Below are positions 43,039-56,848 of a stretch of DNA of 64,000 nt, in pieces; position 1 is the stretch's first letter; every line of letters starts with the position of its first letter. This stretch comes from an uncultured Nostocoides sp. (GTDB lineage: Bacteria; Actinomycetota; Actinomycetes; Actinomycetales; Dermatophilaceae). The notes beneath the pieces are model-generated. The model searched no databases and was not told the origin of the DNA. It worked only from the letters and a program-made list of their open reading frames with translations. A program made the position numbers and the translations under genes. The stretch spans positions 179,869 to 243,868 of the forward strand of contig CALMQX010000035.1 of the NCBI GenBank assembly GCA_937873315.1. The letters are read 5' to 3'.

Positions 43039-43485
43039 TCAGATCGGTTCGAAGGTGACCTGATCGCCGTCGATGACCACGGCAGCGGTCGGGCGCGCAG
43101 GAACCCCTTGTACGAGGGTGTAAGGGGCGACGTCATTGGTGACGACCGCACCGGCGCCGACCACGGCGTGATCGCCAATCGTCACGCCCATGTTGATCGT
43201 CGCATTCGCCCCAATGAAGACGCAGTCGCCAATCCGCACCGGCGCACGCTCCACCTCGGCGAAGGCTCGGTCGCTCACACAACGCCGCACGCTGGAATGC
43301 GTGTAGATGTGGACCCCACTGCTGACATCGCAGCCGCGACCGATCGTGAGACCGCCGGAGGCGTCGATCAGGGTGAAGGCACCGATCCAGGTGCCTTCAC
43401 CGACGTCGGGTTCGCCGACGACCCACGCGTGCTCATTCCAAGGGTTGGCTGGCAGTGCGCCCGGACGAGCAGGCGTGGCCGCCAT
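43039..43485 (-). CDS. hexapeptide-repeat acetyltransferase
   Basis: 148 aa, left-handed beta-helix with IGRGCDVSSGVHIYTHSSVR, RIGDCVFIGANATINMGVTI and GDHAVVGAGAVVTNDVAPYT. Similar to WbpD/WlbB-type sugar N-acetyltransferases. Its ATG overlaps the epimerase stop by 1 bp. Probably acetylates the amino group introduced by the DegT enzyme of the same operon. Confidence 0.87.
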   Translation of the reverse strand: MAATPARPGALPANPWNEHAWVVGEPDVGEGTWIGAFTLIDASGGLTIGRGCDVSSGVHIYTHSSVRRCVSDRAFAEVERAPVRIGDCVFIGANATINMGVTIGDHAVVGAGAVVTNDVAPYTLVQGVPARPTAAVVIDGDQVTFEPI

Positions 43486-44417
43486 CAGTCCGTGCCGCGG
43501 ATGAGTTCGGCCATCCCCTGGTCAACGGGGATCTGAGCCTCGAAGCCCAATACCTCACGAGCGCGCGTGACGTCCGCCGCCCGGCGAGCCACAAGCACGT
43601 CGCGGGGGTTGAAGACCGGTTCCACGTCAGCGCCCACCGCCTTGATCAGAATCTCGGCGAGCGCCGCGATGGTGGTGTCCTTGCCGGTGCCGACGTTGCA
43701 GGCGACATTGGCCCGCTCGGCCGCCAGCGCCAGCACCCCAGCGCGCGCGACGTCCTCGACGTGGACGAAGTCCATCGACTGCTCGCCCTTGCCGTCGATG
43801 ACCGGGGCCTCACCATTGCGCAGCCGATTGACGAAGTGGTTGATCACCGAGGTGTAGTAGGCCGTGGTCTTCTGGCCGGGCCCGTAGACATTGAAGAAGC
43901 GCAAGGCAATCCAGGACAGATTGCTCCGGCGCTGATAGAAACCGAGGAGATCCTCCCCCGCCCGCTTGGAGATGCAGTAGGGCGTCAGCGGGTTCAGCCG
44001 GTCGTCCTCGTGCATGGGCAACTTCTCGGGGTCGCCATAGACCGATGCGCTGGACGCAAAGACCAACCGCTTGACGCCGTGGTCGGCCGCCGCGGCGAAG
44101 ACGTTGTGGTTGCCGATCATGTTGATGTCCATGGACTCGTACGGGTCCGCCTGGCTCTTGTTGATCGACACCGCGGCATAGTGCATGACGTGTGTGCAGC
44201 CGCGCATCGCCTGATGCACCGCCCCGCCGTAGCGCACGTCCTGGTCAATCAACTCGACATTGCCGCCCTCGACCAGCTTGTTCACCGCGTCCCGATCCCC
44301 TCGGAACATGTTGTCGAAGATGCGCACCTTGTAGCCCTGCTCGAGCAGGTGCGGGATGGTCTTCAACCCGATCCAGCCGGCGCCGCCGGTGAAGAACACG
44401 GTCTTGGTCTCGGACAT
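43485..44417 (-). CDS. NAD-dependent nucleotide-sugar epimerase/dehydratase (extended SDR)
   Basis: 310 aa. VFFTGGAGWIGLKTIPHLLE nucleotide site, FASSASVYGDPEKLP, the catalytic YCISKRAGE (YxxxK) and RFFNVYGPGQKTTAYYTSVI are typical of GalE/WbpP-type epimerases acting on UDP-sugars. An AAGGAGAG lies about 12 nt before the ATG. Second gene of the operon starting with the DegT aminotransferase. Confidence 0.9.
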   Translation of the reverse strand: MSETKTVFFTGGAGWIGLKTIPHLLEQGYKVRIFDNMFRGDRDAVNKLVEGGNVELIDQDVRYGGAVHQAMRGCTHVMHYAAVSINKSQADPYESMDINMIGNHNVFAAAADHGVKRLVFASSASVYGDPEKLPMHEDDRLNPLTPYCISKRAGEDLLGFYQRRSNLSWIALRFFNVYGPGQKTTAYYTSVINHFVNRLRNGEAPVIDGKGEQSMDFVHVEDVARAGVLALAAERANVACNVGTGKDTTIAALAEILIKAVGADVEPVFNPRDVLVARRAADVTRAREVLGFEAQIPVDQGMAELIRGTD

Positions 44418-44443
44418 AGGTGTGCAACTCTCCTTGAGTGGAA

Positions 44444-45589
44444 TCAGGCTCGAACGGTGGGCAAGTTGACGACATCGCGGACCACGGCAGCGACCCGCTC
44501 GACCTCGTCATCGGTGAGGTTGGCGTGCATCGGAATCGCGATGTGACGGGCAAAGAGATCCGCTGACACCGGCAGCGAGGGCTGCTCGCCGTACAGCGGC
44601 TGTAGGTGGGAGGCATAGGTACCGAAGTTGCAGCCGATGCCCCGGGCACGCAACTCCAGTGCGACTGCACCACGGTCGAGGTCGGCATGGGTAGCGATGA
44701 CATAGGACTGATAGGGATGCACGCGGTCCGGCGCCTCGACCGGCAGCTCGATCTGCTCAAGGTCACCCATGAGTTCGCCATACCGGACCGCCACGGCCCG
44801 GCGACGCTCGACCAGGGTGGGCAGCCGATCGATCTGCGCGAGCATGATGCCCGCCTGCACATCCGACATCCGGTAGTTGTAGCCGAGAGCATCGAAACTC
44901 GGCACGGGTAGCGTCGGCGATCCCTCGCGGGTCAGCGCCGGAGCGATGCCATAGGTGTGCAGCTTGCGAGCGATATCGGCGAGCTCGGGCTTTGCCGTGG
45001 TGAGCGCCCCACCCTCGCCCGCGGTGATGCCCTTGCGGCCGTGGAAGCTGAAGCACGCCATATCGGCCAGGCTTCCGGCGGGACGGCCCTTGTACGAAGC
45101 GCCAGCGGCGCAGGCGGCATCCTCGACGATCCACAGTCCATGCTTGTCAGCGATGGCCTGCAACTCGTCGTAGTCCGCGGGCTGACCGAAGGGGTCCACC
45201 GCGATGATGCCCACCGTGCGCTCGGTGATCGCGGCCTCGACGGCGGCCGGGTCAGCGCTCCAAATGTCCGGCCGAACATCGGCGAACACCGGCCGGGCGC
45301 CCGACCACATGACCGAGTGGCCGGTGGCCGGGAAGGTGTAGTCACCCACGATGACTTCATCGCCGGGTTGAATCCCCAGGGCCAGCTGGGCGAGGTGCAG
45401 GCTCGAACCGCAGTTGCTCGTCGCGATGGTGTGGCCAACGCCGCTGACCTGGGTGAACCGCCGCTCAAATTCGGCGCAGGTGGGGCCAGCACCCGAGAGC
45501 CAACCAGAATCAAAGACGGCCCGTACGGCCGCCAACTCCTCGTCCCCAACAGTGGGCTGGCCGAGGGCGATGGGCTCGGACGAGGACAT
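44444..45589 (-). CDS. DegT/DnrJ/EryC1-type sugar aminotransferase, second copy
   Basis: 381-aa PLP enzyme: TIATSNCGSSLHLAQLAL, VDPFGQPADYDELQ, WIVEDAACAAGASYKG and the PLP Lys in CFSFHGRKGITAGEGGAL. First gene of the minus-strand sugar operon. ATG at 45589 has CCAGGAG 5 nt upstream; 21 more codons are open upstream but lack a site. Not closely similar to the DegT at 27752 outside motifs. Confidence 0.93.
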   Translation of the reverse strand: MSSSEPIALGQPTVGDEELAAVRAVFDSGWLSGAGPTCAEFERRFTQVSGVGHTIATSNCGSSLHLAQLALGIQPGDEVIVGDYTFPATGHSVMWSGARPVFADVRPDIWSADPAAVEAAITERTVGIIAVDPFGQPADYDELQAIADKHGLWIVEDAACAAGASYKGRPAGSLADMACFSFHGRKGITAGEGGALTTAKPELADIARKLHTYGIAPALTREGSPTLPVPSFDALGYNYRMSDVQAGIMLAQIDRLPTLVERRRAVAVRYGELMGDLEQIELPVEAPDRVHPYQSYVIATHADLDRGAVALELRARGIGCNFGTYASHLQPLYGEQPSLPVSADLFARHIAIPMHANLTDDEVERVAAVVRDVVNLPTVRA

Positions 45590-45626
45590 GCGTCTCCTGG
45601 GTGAGAGGTAGTGGGCGTGACCCCCG

Positions 45627-45632
45627 TAGTCT
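45627..45632 (+). promoter_or_regulatory. -10-like TAGTCT, leaderless start
   Basis: TAGTCT ends 7 nt before the GTG at 45640; no ribosome-binding site in the remaining bases. Confidence 0.45.
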
Positions 45633-45639
45633 AGGGCAG

Positions 45640-46830
45640 GTGAGCACAGCACAGCGGTATCTCGTCATTGGGGGCGGCATCGTCGGACTGGCGGTCGCCG
45701 AGCGGTTTTCGCGGGAGCAGCCGGCCGCGAGCGTCACCGTGGTGGAGAAGGGTGCTGACTGGGCACTGCACCAGACCGGCCGGAACTCCGGAGTGATTCA
45801 TTCGGGCTTGTACTACGTTCCGGGCTCGAAGAAGGCCCTCATGTGCCGCGCCGGTGCAGCATCCATGGTGGCCTTCGCGCAGGAGGAGGGCATCCCGTAT
45901 GAGGTCTGCGGCAAGTTGGTCGTCGCGACCGATGAGGCCGAGTTGGCTGGCCTGCAGCGATTGGCGGACCGCGGACTCGAAAACGGCTTGGAGGTCACCC
46001 GCCTGACTCCTCAGGAGGCCAGGGAACATGAGCCACATGTGCGCTCCATCGCTGCCCTGCACGTCCCCTCGACGGGGATCATCGACTACGCCGAGGTGTG
46101 TCGCGCACTGGTCCGCCGCTTGGAGCGGCACGGCGCGGATCTGCGGCTGAACAGTGAAGTCCTCAGCGCCACCCAGCGCGGTCAGAGCACGATTGTTCAC
46201 ACCACGACCGGCGACATCGAAGCCGACCTCGTCGTGGCCTGCGCCGGTCTGCACGCCGATGTGGTGGCTCGCCGCCTGGGTCACCAGCCAGGTGCGCAGA
46301 TCGTGCCCTTCCGCGGCGAGTACTACGAACTCGCCCCCGAGGCCACCCACCTGGTGCGCGGGCTGATCTACCCCGTGCCGGACCCCAACTTTCCCTTCCT
46401 CGGGGTGCACCTCACGCGCGGTACCAATGGTCACGTTCACGCCGGCCCGAATGCCGTGCTGGCACTCGCCCGCGAAGGGTATGACTGGAAGACCTTCTCC
46501 GCTCCCGAACTCGCAGAGACGTTGCGCTTCCCGGGTTTCTGGAAATTGGCCCGCAAGAACTACCGGGCGGGTTCAGTCGAGATGCTCCGGTCGTTCTCCC
46601 GCCGACGCTTCGGAGACAGCCTGCGCCGACTCGTGCCAGCGGTGCGCGACGAAGACTTGGTGCCGGCAGCGGCCGGGGTGCGGGCCCAAGCCATGCGCCC
46701 TGATGGGGCCCTGGTGGATGACTTCTTGATCGAGCGCGAGGGCAATATCGTTCACGTGCTCAATGCGCCCTCCCCGGCGGCGACCAGTTCCCTGGAAATC
46801 GCCGCCCACATCGTCTCCCTGCTGAAGTAG
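45640..46830 (+). CDS. lhgO: FAD-dependent L-2-hydroxyglutarate oxidase-like (LhgO/DAO family)
   Basis: 396 aa. FAD site YLVIGGGIVGLAVAERFSRE, HQTGRNSGVIHSGLYYVPGS, the substrate-region KLVVATDEAEL and AAAGVRAQAMRPDGALVDDF, PSPAATSSLEIAAHI match LhgO. The usual activity is L-2-hydroxyglutarate to 2-oxoglutarate with quinone or oxygen. It is monocistronic, divergent from the sugar operon and convergent with a phosphotransferase gene; a role in glycan synthesis is not indicated by its motifs. Confidence 0.88.
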   Translation: MSTAQRYLVIGGGIVGLAVAERFSREQPAASVTVVEKGADWALHQTGRNSGVIHSGLYYVPGSKKALMCRAGAASMVAFAQEEGIPYEVCGKLVVATDEAELAGLQRLADRGLENGLEVTRLTPQEAREHEPHVRSIAALHVPSTGIIDYAEVCRALVRRLERHGADLRLNSEVLSATQRGQSTIVHTTTGDIEADLVVACAGLHADVVARRLGHQPGAQIVPFRGEYYELAPEATHLVRGLIYPVPDPNFPFLGVHLTRGTNGHVHAGPNAVLALAREGYDWKTFSAPELAETLRFPGFWKLARKNYRAGSVEMLRSFSRRRFGDSLRRLVPAVRDEDLVPAAAGVRAQAMRPDGALVDDFLIEREGNIVHVLNAPSPAATSSLEIAAHIVSLLK

Positions 46831-46840
46831 CGAACTCAGC

Positions 46841-46871
46841 ACCCCCGGGCCGCGCCTGGGCAGCGGGGGGT
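46841..46871. terminator. GC-rich hairpin between convergent genes
   Basis: ACCCCC at 46841-46846 pairs with GGGGGT at 46866-46871, with further possible pairing inside (CCCGGG/CCTGGG). It lies in the 49-bp gap between two convergent stops and may terminate both transcripts. Confidence 0.5.
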
Positions 46872-46879
46872 CCTCGGGC

Positions 46880-51094
<4,215 letters not shown>

Positions 51095-51100
51095 CAGGCC

Positions 51101-51106
51101 ACTGTA
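51101..51106 (-). promoter_or_regulatory. -10-like TACAGT, leaderless start
   Basis: Minus-strand TACAGT ends 6 nt before the GTG at 51094, at the head of the GT2, glf, phosphotransferase operon. Confidence 0.45.
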
Positions 51107-51189
51107 TCGGCGGGATCCCGCTGATCTGCGGTGCGGACTCCGTCACCCGCCACTCGTCGTGTCGGTTTGGTTGGCTCGCACGAGCACAG

Positions 51190-51195
51190 CACACT
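51190..51195 (+). promoter_or_regulatory. -10-like CACACT, leaderless start
   Basis: CACACT ends 7 nt before the ATG at 51203; same word and spacing as before fbiA. Confidence 0.4.
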
Positions 51196-51202
51196 GGACC
51201 TC

Positions 51203-52702
51203 ATGCCGAGCGGAGGTGACGATCGAGTACGCCCGATCCCTCAGCGTCCTCGGCCAACGCCGCCGGACCCGGAGGACGAGGTCTACATCGTTGACACCCG
51301 CGGGCGTCGACCCGATGCCCCGCCTGCCACGGCGCGGCCGGCACCTCGTCAACCACGCTCAGGCGCTACCCCGGTCCAGCGCCAACCGCCCAAGGGGCAA
51401 GCACGGCGCGCTCCTGCGCAAGCGCCCCGCAAGGCCTCAGCCCCCCGCCCGCAGCCACAACCGCAACCGCGGCAGCCGCGGCCTCAGCAGTCATCGCCCC
51501 GCCCTGCGCCGAAGGCTCGTGCGACCGCTTCAACCCCATCGCCCACCCCACGAACCGCCCGGGTAAGTACCACTCGATCACCTAGTCAGTCACCTCGTGG
51601 GGGCTCCCCCGCCCAGGCGTATGACGAGTTGGGTCGACCGCTACGCCGACCCGTCGCCGGGCAGGGCGCCACTCCGCCAGGCGGACGTCGCCCCGCGGCA
51701 GCAGGCGCCACGCCTTATCGCCGTCGTCGCCTGCGTGCTGGGATCCTCCTGGCCCTGTTCGTGCTTGCGGGCTACCTCGGCTTCGAGGCCTACGCGCCCT
51801 GGCACGCGTGGGGCACCGTGGCTCGGGTGGCCAGCGAGCCAACCGGCGATCGCCCCATCAGTGGCGACGGACATACCTACCTGTTGGTCGGTTCGGACAG
51901 CCGTGAGGACCTTACGCCCGCCGAACGAAAGCGTCTGGGTACCGGGAGCGACCCGGGTCGCCGGACCGACACGATCATTGTGGTTCACGTGCCCAGCGGA
52001 GACGGGAAGAGCACGCTGATCTCGATCCCGCGTGATAGCTACCTTCCGATCCCGGGGCACGGCCACAACAAAGTCAATGCGGCCTTCGCTATTGGCGGTC
52101 CGGTCCTCCTGGTAGAGACCCTTGAACAGGCCACGGGCCTGCGCATCGACGGCTACCTCGAGATTGGCTTTGGCGGATTCTCCCGGGTCGTGGATGCCCT
52201 CGGCGGAGTCGACATCTGTGTGAAATTCGACATGGTGGACCCCAAGGCCAATATCAACCTCAAGAAGGGCTGTCAGACCCTGAGCGGCCCCCAGGCACTG
52301 GGATTCGTCCGATCTCGATACACCGACCCCCGAGGCGATATCGGGCGCGCTGAGCGGCAACGGCAGTTCCTGGGCGCCATCATGAAGAAAGCAGCGCAGC
52401 CGGCGACCGTGCTCAACCCGGTGTCCTGGTGGCGCACCACTCACGCCGCTGTTGCGGGGTTGATCATCGGAGAAGACACCTCGCTGCTGGATGCTGGCCG
52501 GGTGGCCCTCACGTTGAGGGGGGTCTCCAGCGGAGACACCCTGTCCTTGGTGGTGCCGCTCAAGGACACCAACGCGACGACGGCTGCTGGCAGTTCGGTG
52601 CTCTGGGATGACGCTGCGGCTGGTCAACTCTTCACGATGCTGCGCAACGGGGATCCGCTGGAGTCGCCCCCAGCGGGGACCGACGGCAAACCGAGCGGCT
52701 AG
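51203..52702 (+). CDS. LytR-CpsA-Psr (LCP) family glycan ligase
   Basis: 499 aa. About 185 cytoplasmic residues rich in Pro, Arg, Gln and Ala come first (including an alternating Pro/Gln stretch), then one membrane helix ([18 protein letters not shown]), then the extracellular LCP domain: [60 protein letters not shown] and [20 protein letters not shown] with the catalytic Arg residues. LCP enzymes attach lipid-linked teichoic acids or other glycans to peptidoglycan, fitting the adjacent locus. Stop shares CTAG with the convergent dehydrogenase stop. Confidence 0.93.
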   Translation: MPSGGDDRVRPIPQRPRPTPPDPEDEVYIVDTRGRRPDAPPATARPAPRQPRSGATPVQRQPPKGQARRAPAQAPRKASAPRPQPQPQPRQPRPQQSSPRPAPKARATASTPSPTPRTARVSTTRSPSQSPRGGSPAQAYDELGRPLRRPVAGQGATPPGGRRPAAAGATPYRRRRLRAGILLALFVLAGYLGFEAYAPWHAWGTVARVASEPTGDRPISGDGHTYLLVGSDSREDLTPAERKRLGTGSDPGRRTDTIIVVHVPSGDGKSTLISIPRDSYLPIPGHGHNKVNAAFAIGGPVLLVETLEQATGLRIDGYLEIGFGGFSRVVDALGGVDICVKFDMVDPKANINLKKGCQTLSGPQALGFVRSRYTDPRGDIGRAERQRQFLGAIMKKAAQPATVLNPVSWWRTTHAAVAGLIIGEDTSLLDAGRVALTLRGVSSGDTLSLVVPLKDTNATTAAGSSVLWDDAAAGQLFTMLRNGDPLESPPAGTDGKPSG

Positions 52703-53871
52703 CCCCGTCCACCGGCCGACATCGCGCCCCCCAGCAACTGTCGAGCCATGATCACCCGCTGGATCTGGTTGGTGCCTTCGTAGATCTGGGTGATCTTGGC
52801 ATCCCGCATCATGCGCTCCAACGGAAAGTCTCGGGTGTAGCCCGCACCACCGAGTAACTGCACGGCATCGGTGGTCACCTGCATGGCCACATCGGAGGCA
52901 TAGCACTTGGCGGCCGCCCCAAAAAAGGGCAGATCCTGATCGCCGCGCTCGGACTTCGCAGCCGCGACGTAGACCAACTGGCGAGCTGCCTCAAGCTGCA
53001 TTGCCATGTCGGCCAGCATGAATTGCACCCCCTGGAAGTCCGCCACATGCTTGCCAAACTGGCTGCGCTCCTTGACATAGGCGAGGGCCTGATCGAGCGC
53101 TCCTTGGGCGATCCCGACAGCCTGTGCCCCAATGGTCACCCGGGTGTGATCCAGGGTGGCCAAAGCGATCTTCAGGCCCCCACCAATGGTGCCGACCACC
53201 CGGTCGCCGGGGATCCGACACTGGTCGAAGTGCAGTTCCCGGGTCGGGCTGCCCTTGATCCCGAGCTTGCGTTCCTTCTCGCCGAAGCTGAAACCCTCGT
53301 CTGACTTCTCGACCACGAATGCCGTGACATTGTTGCCGCGCGGCCCCTCCGGGTCGGTGACCGCCAGCACGGTATAGAACTGTGAGATACCGGCATTGGT
53401 GATCCAGGACTTCTGCCCGTTGAGGATCCAGTCCTCGCCATCGGCGCTCGCGCGGCACCGCATGGCAGCGGTATCGGACCCGGCCTCACGCTCGGAGAGG
53501 CCATAAGAGAAGGCAGCTTCTCCGCGAGCAAGCGGCGGCAGGTAGCGCGCCTTGACCTCCTCCGAAGCGGCGAGCAGCAGCGGCATACTGCCGAGTTTGT
53601 TCACCGCCGGAATCAGGCTCGAGGAGGCACAGACCCGCGCGACCTCCTCGATGACGATGCAGGTCGCGAGCGCGTCGGCGCCGACCCCGTCGTACTCCAG
53701 CGGGATATGCGGGGCGAAGAAGTCGCCAGCCACCAGCGCGTCATGCGCTTCCTGGGGGTAGCGGCCCTCCTCGTCGACGGCGGCTGCATGGGGCGCGATC
53801 TTGTCTTCGGCAATGGCTCGGATGGCCTCGCGGATCGCCTCATGGTCCTGCGTGGGCCGATAGAGATCCAC
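52699..53871 (-). CDS. fadE25: acyl-CoA dehydrogenase
   Basis: 390-aa FAD flavoenzyme of the ACAD family (usual length 380-400): [60 protein letters not shown] and the catalytic Glu region in [19 protein letters not shown]. Oxidises acyl-CoA to enoyl-CoA. Its place near purE/purK matches mycobacterial fadE25. It begins 1 bp after the LLM oxidoreductase stop, indicating an operon. Confidence 0.94.
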   Translation of the reverse strand: MDLYRPTQDHEAIREAIRAIAEDKIAPHAAAVDEEGRYPQEAHDALVAGDFFAPHIPLEYDGVGADALATCIVIEEVARVCASSSLIPAVNKLGSMPLLLAASEEVKARYLPPLARGEAAFSYGLSEREAGSDTAAMRCRASADGEDWILNGQKSWITNAGISQFYTVLAVTDPEGPRGNNVTAFVVEKSDEGFSFGEKERKLGIKGSPTRELHFDQCRIPGDRVVGTIGGGLKIALATLDHTRVTIGAQAVGIAQGALDQALAYVKERSQFGKHVADFQGVQFMLADMAMQLEAARQLVYVAAAKSERGDQDLPFFGAAAKCYASDVAMQVTTDAVQLLGGAGYTRDFPLERMMRDAKITQIYEGTNQIQRVIMARQLLGGAMSAGGRG

Positions 53872-53872
53872 G

Positions 53873-54934
53873 TCAGCGTCCGTGCAGCAGGTGCCACAGG
53901 TGCCCGTGCTCGTCGCGATCCACCAGGTGGGGGATGACCTCGCGCTCGAAGAGCTCGATGCCGCTCACGTCATAGGCGGCTTCGGCGAAATTCACGATCG
54001 CGTAGGTCATGCCCGCTGTCTGCATCTGCAGGAGCCGCTCGGTGATCTGCTCCGGCGTGCCGCAGCCCAAAGAGTCCTTGACCCCGGCCAGCCGCTGGTC
54101 GACGGTCGCCTGATCTACCCCGCCAGCCACCATGCGACCAGCGATCCCAGCGAGGCGATCATCGATCTCGGCTTGCGAATGCCCAATCACCAGATCGAAG
54201 TTCGACGAGCGCACGATTTCGCTCTCATCGCGGCCGATGTCCTTGCAGTGCGCCTTGAGCAGTTCGTTCTTGTGGGCGAATTCCTCGGGAGAACCGAAGA
54301 AGTTCGTGTAATCGGCATACTCGGCGGCGATCCGCAGCGTGACCTTTTCGCCGCCCCCGGCGATCCACATGGGGATGCCATTGGCCTTGCTGCCCGGCGA
54401 CGAGGTTCCTTGAAGCGGCCGGGGGAAGCACATGGCGCCGTCGACTTGGTAGTGCTTACCGTCCAGCCGGCCGTATCCGGTGGTCCACATCTGCCGCATG
54501 ATGTCCACGCCTTCGCGCAACATGCCCAGGCGCTCGCCAGCCCGCGGGAAGCCGTAGCCATAGGCCCGCCACTCATGCTCGTACCAGCCGGCGCCGATCC
54601 CCATCTCGAGACGGCCCTCGCTGATCATGTCGACGGTGGCCGCGACCTTCGCGAGGTAGGCGGGATTGCGATAGGCCATACACGTGCACATCTGGCCAAT
54701 CCGGACCCGTGACGTCGCGGCGCCCAGTGCGGCCATGAGGCTCCATGCCTCGTGAGTAGCTTCCTGGGTCGGTTGGGGAACCGGATGGAAGTGGTCGTAG
54801 ACCCAGATCGAGGTCCACACATCGTGCATGTCGGCACGCTTCGCCAGACCGGCCATCACCCCCCAGTGCTGGCTCGGATCGATGCCGACGAGGTCGTGTC
54901 GCCAGCCCTGCGGAATGAAGATCCCGAACTTCAT
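53873..54934 (-). CDS. LLM-class, probably F420-dependent oxidoreductase
   Basis: 353 aa, luciferase-like TIM barrel: [77 protein letters not shown] and [20 protein letters not shown]. In actinobacteria this subgroup mostly uses F420, and fbiA/fbiB are in the same window; FMN use is not excluded. ATG at 54934 fits the family start and has CAGACT 7 nt upstream. First gene of an operon with the acyl-CoA dehydrogenase. Confidence 0.9.
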   Translation of the reverse strand: MKFGIFIPQGWRHDLVGIDPSQHWGVMAGLAKRADMHDVWTSIWVYDHFHPVPQPTQEATHEAWSLMAALGAATSRVRIGQMCTCMAYRNPAYLAKVAATVDMISEGRLEMGIGAGWYEHEWRAYGYGFPRAGERLGMLREGVDIMRQMWTTGYGRLDGKHYQVDGAMCFPRPLQGTSSPGSKANGIPMWIAGGGEKVTLRIAAEYADYTNFFGSPEEFAHKNELLKAHCKDIGRDESEIVRSSNFDLVIGHSQAEIDDRLAGIAGRMVAGGVDQATVDQRLAGVKDSLGCGTPEQITERLLQMQTAGMTYAIVNFAEAAYDVSGIELFEREVIPHLVDRDEHGHLWHLLHGR

Positions 54935-54941
54935 GACGACC

Positions 54942-54973
54942 AGTCTGCCCTGTGTTCGGCACTGGCGTATCGT
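54942..54973. promoter_or_regulatory. divergent leaderless promoters (LLM / ugd)
   Basis: Minus-strand CAGACT (54942-54947) is 7 nt before the LLM ATG. Plus-strand TATCGT (54968-54973) is 7 nt before the ugd ATG at 54981. The two starts are 46 bp apart. Confidence 0.45.
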
Positions 54974-54980
54974 CCGGGCC

Positions 54981-56156
54981 ATGCGATCACGTGTCACGGT
55001 GGTCGGGACCGGCTATGTCGGTCTCTCCATCGCCGTCCTGCTGAGCTCGGTGGCCGAGGTCACGGCATTCGATATCGATGAGCGCAAACTCGACCTCCTG
55101 CGGCTGGGTCGCAGCCCTATCGCGGACCCCGATATCGAGGCACGCCTGGCGTCCGGGACCGCGCCGCTGACCTTCACCAGCGATCCGCTGCAGGCCTATG
55201 CCGGCGCCGACCTGGTCGTTATCGCCACGCCAACGGACTATGACGAGCGGACCAACTTCTTCGACACCAGCTCTGTGGAGCACGTGGTGTCGGAGGTCCT
55301 GCGGCACAGCGACGACGCGGTGTGCATCATCAAATCCACTGTGCCCGTTGGCTTTACCGCGGGTCTGCGACGACAGCATGACACTGATCGGATCATCTTC
55401 TCCCCCGAGTTCCTTCGTGAGGGTTTGGCCCTCCATGACAATCTGCACCCATCGCGGATCGTCGTCGGGGACCGGAGCTCGACCGGAGAACGATTCGCCG
55501 CCTTGCTCGCCCAGGCCGCGGAGGAATCCGAGGTGCCGGTCCTGCTGACCGAGAGCACCGAGGCCGAGGCCATCAAACTCTTCGCCAATACCTACCTGGC
55601 CATGCGGGTGGCCTACTTCAACGAACTCGATACCTACGCCGCCACGCACGGTTTGGATTCCCGGTCGATCATCGACGGGGTCGGCCTGGATCCGCGCATC
55701 GGCAGGCACTACAACAACCCGTCCTTTGGCTACGGCGGCTACTGCCTGCCCAAGGACACCAAGCAGCTGCTGGCCAACTATGCGGATGTGCCTCAAGTCC
55801 TGATCGGGGCCATCGTCGAGGCGAACACCACCCGCAAGGACTTCGTCGCCACCGACATCCTGGCCCGAGGGCCTCGAGTCGTGGGCATTCATCGGCTGAT
55901 CATGAAGGCCGGCTCGGATAACTACCGGTCGTCCTCGGTGCAGGGGATCATGAAGCGGATCAAGGCCAAGGGCGTCGAGGTCATCGTCTACGAGCCTGAA
56001 CTCACTCAGGAGCGCTTCTTCGGCTCCGAGGTGGTCCGCGACCTGGATGACCTCATCGAGCGGGCCGACCTGATTGTCGCCAATCGTCTCGTGCCGGAGC
56101 TTGAAGGTGTGCGCGAGAAGGTCTACACGCGAGACCTTTTCGGCGCCGACCTCTGA
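54981..56156 (+). CDS. ugd: UDP-glucose/UDP-sugar 6-dehydrogenase
   Basis: 391 aa. Oxidises the C6 of a UDP-hexose to the uronic acid, supplying UDP-GlcA or a related precursor. NAD site [55 protein letters not shown] and the catalytic Cys in [19 protein letters not shown]. Short compared with about 430 aa for many Ugd proteins, like the Gram-negative capsule type. Supplies precursors for the surface locus. Confidence 0.93.
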   Translation: MRSRVTVVGTGYVGLSIAVLLSSVAEVTAFDIDERKLDLLRLGRSPIADPDIEARLASGTAPLTFTSDPLQAYAGADLVVIATPTDYDERTNFFDTSSVEHVVSEVLRHSDDAVCIIKSTVPVGFTAGLRRQHDTDRIIFSPEFLREGLALHDNLHPSRIVVGDRSSTGERFAALLAQAAEESEVPVLLTESTEAEAIKLFANTYLAMRVAYFNELDTYAATHGLDSRSIIDGVGLDPRIGRHYNNPSFGYGGYCLPKDTKQLLANYADVPQVLIGAIVEANTTRKDFVATDILARGPRVVGIHRLIMKAGSDNYRSSSVQGIMKRIKAKGVEVIVYEPELTQERFFGSEVVRDLDDLIERADLIVANRLVPELEGVREKVYTRDLFGADL

Positions 56157-56243
56157 CGCCCCTCTGGCCCCACTTTTCCTCTGCTTGGTGAGCAAAAGCG
56201 CCCGCACACCTCATGTGCCCTATGCCGCGGTCCCTTTTGGTCT

Positions 56244-56330
56244 GCTAAGTCGCCGCACCCGACGCTTAAGTCGCCGGACCCGATGCTTAAGTCGCCGCGC
56301 CCCGACGCTTAAGTCGCCGCGCCCCGACGC
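56244..56330. repeat. four tandem 21/22-bp repeats covering the purE stop codon
   Basis: Units aligned on AAGTCGCCG begin at 56247, 56268, 56289 and 56311 (spacing 21, 21, 22). The copy nearest purE encodes its last residues (RRGAAT) and stop; the other three repeat that stop-codon region downstream. On the minus strand each copy ends TTAAG or TTAGC. Confidence 0.85.
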
Positions 56331-56848
56331 TCGCGCAGTGCCTGACCTTTTGCCACGGCCTGGTCCCGCAGGTCGCCCCGAAAACCATCCATTGCGGCGC
56401 GCAGTCGCTGCGCCTCCGGATCGCTCCCGGAACCGAGTATGCGCGCGGCCAGCAGTCCGGCGTTGCGGGCGCCGCCAATCGACACCGTGGCCACCGGCAC
56501 ACCGGCCGGCATCTGCACGATCGAGAGCAGCGAGTCCATCCCGTCAAGCACCCCCAAAGGCACGGGCACGCCGATCACCGGCAATGAGGTCACCGAGGCC
56601 AGCATCCCCGGCAGGTGAGCGGCCCCGCCGGCGCCAGCGATAACCACGCGAAGCCCCCGCCCTGCGGCCTGCTGACCGTAGGCGATCATCTCCTCCGGCA
56701 TCCGGTGAGCCGAGACCACGTCAACCTCGTGTGGGACGCCCAACTCGGCCAGGACCTCGGCGGCTGCGCTCATCACGCTCCAGTCACTGTCCGAACCCAT
56801 GACAATCCCGACGACGGGCGAAGCGGCAGGTGGCGGCAGATCAGTCAT
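56309..56848 (-). CDS. purE: N5-carboxyaminoimidazole ribonucleotide mutase (class I)
   Basis: 179 aa, purine biosynthesis: converts N5-CAIR made by PurK into [38 protein letters not shown] and [20 protein letters not shown] are the class I motifs. Its start overlaps the purK stop by 4 bp in the order purK then purE. The C-terminal RRGAAT and stop are part of a tandem repeat. Confidence 0.96.
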   Translation of the reverse strand: MTDLPPPAASPVVGIVMGSDSDWSVMSAAAEVLAELGVPHEVDVVSAHRMPEEMIAYGQQAAGRGLRVVIAGAGGAAHLPGMLASVTSLPVIGVPVPLGVLDGMDSLLSIVQMPAGVPVATVSIGGARNAGLLAARILGSGSDPEAQRLRAAMDGFRGDLRDQAVAKGQALRERRGAAT

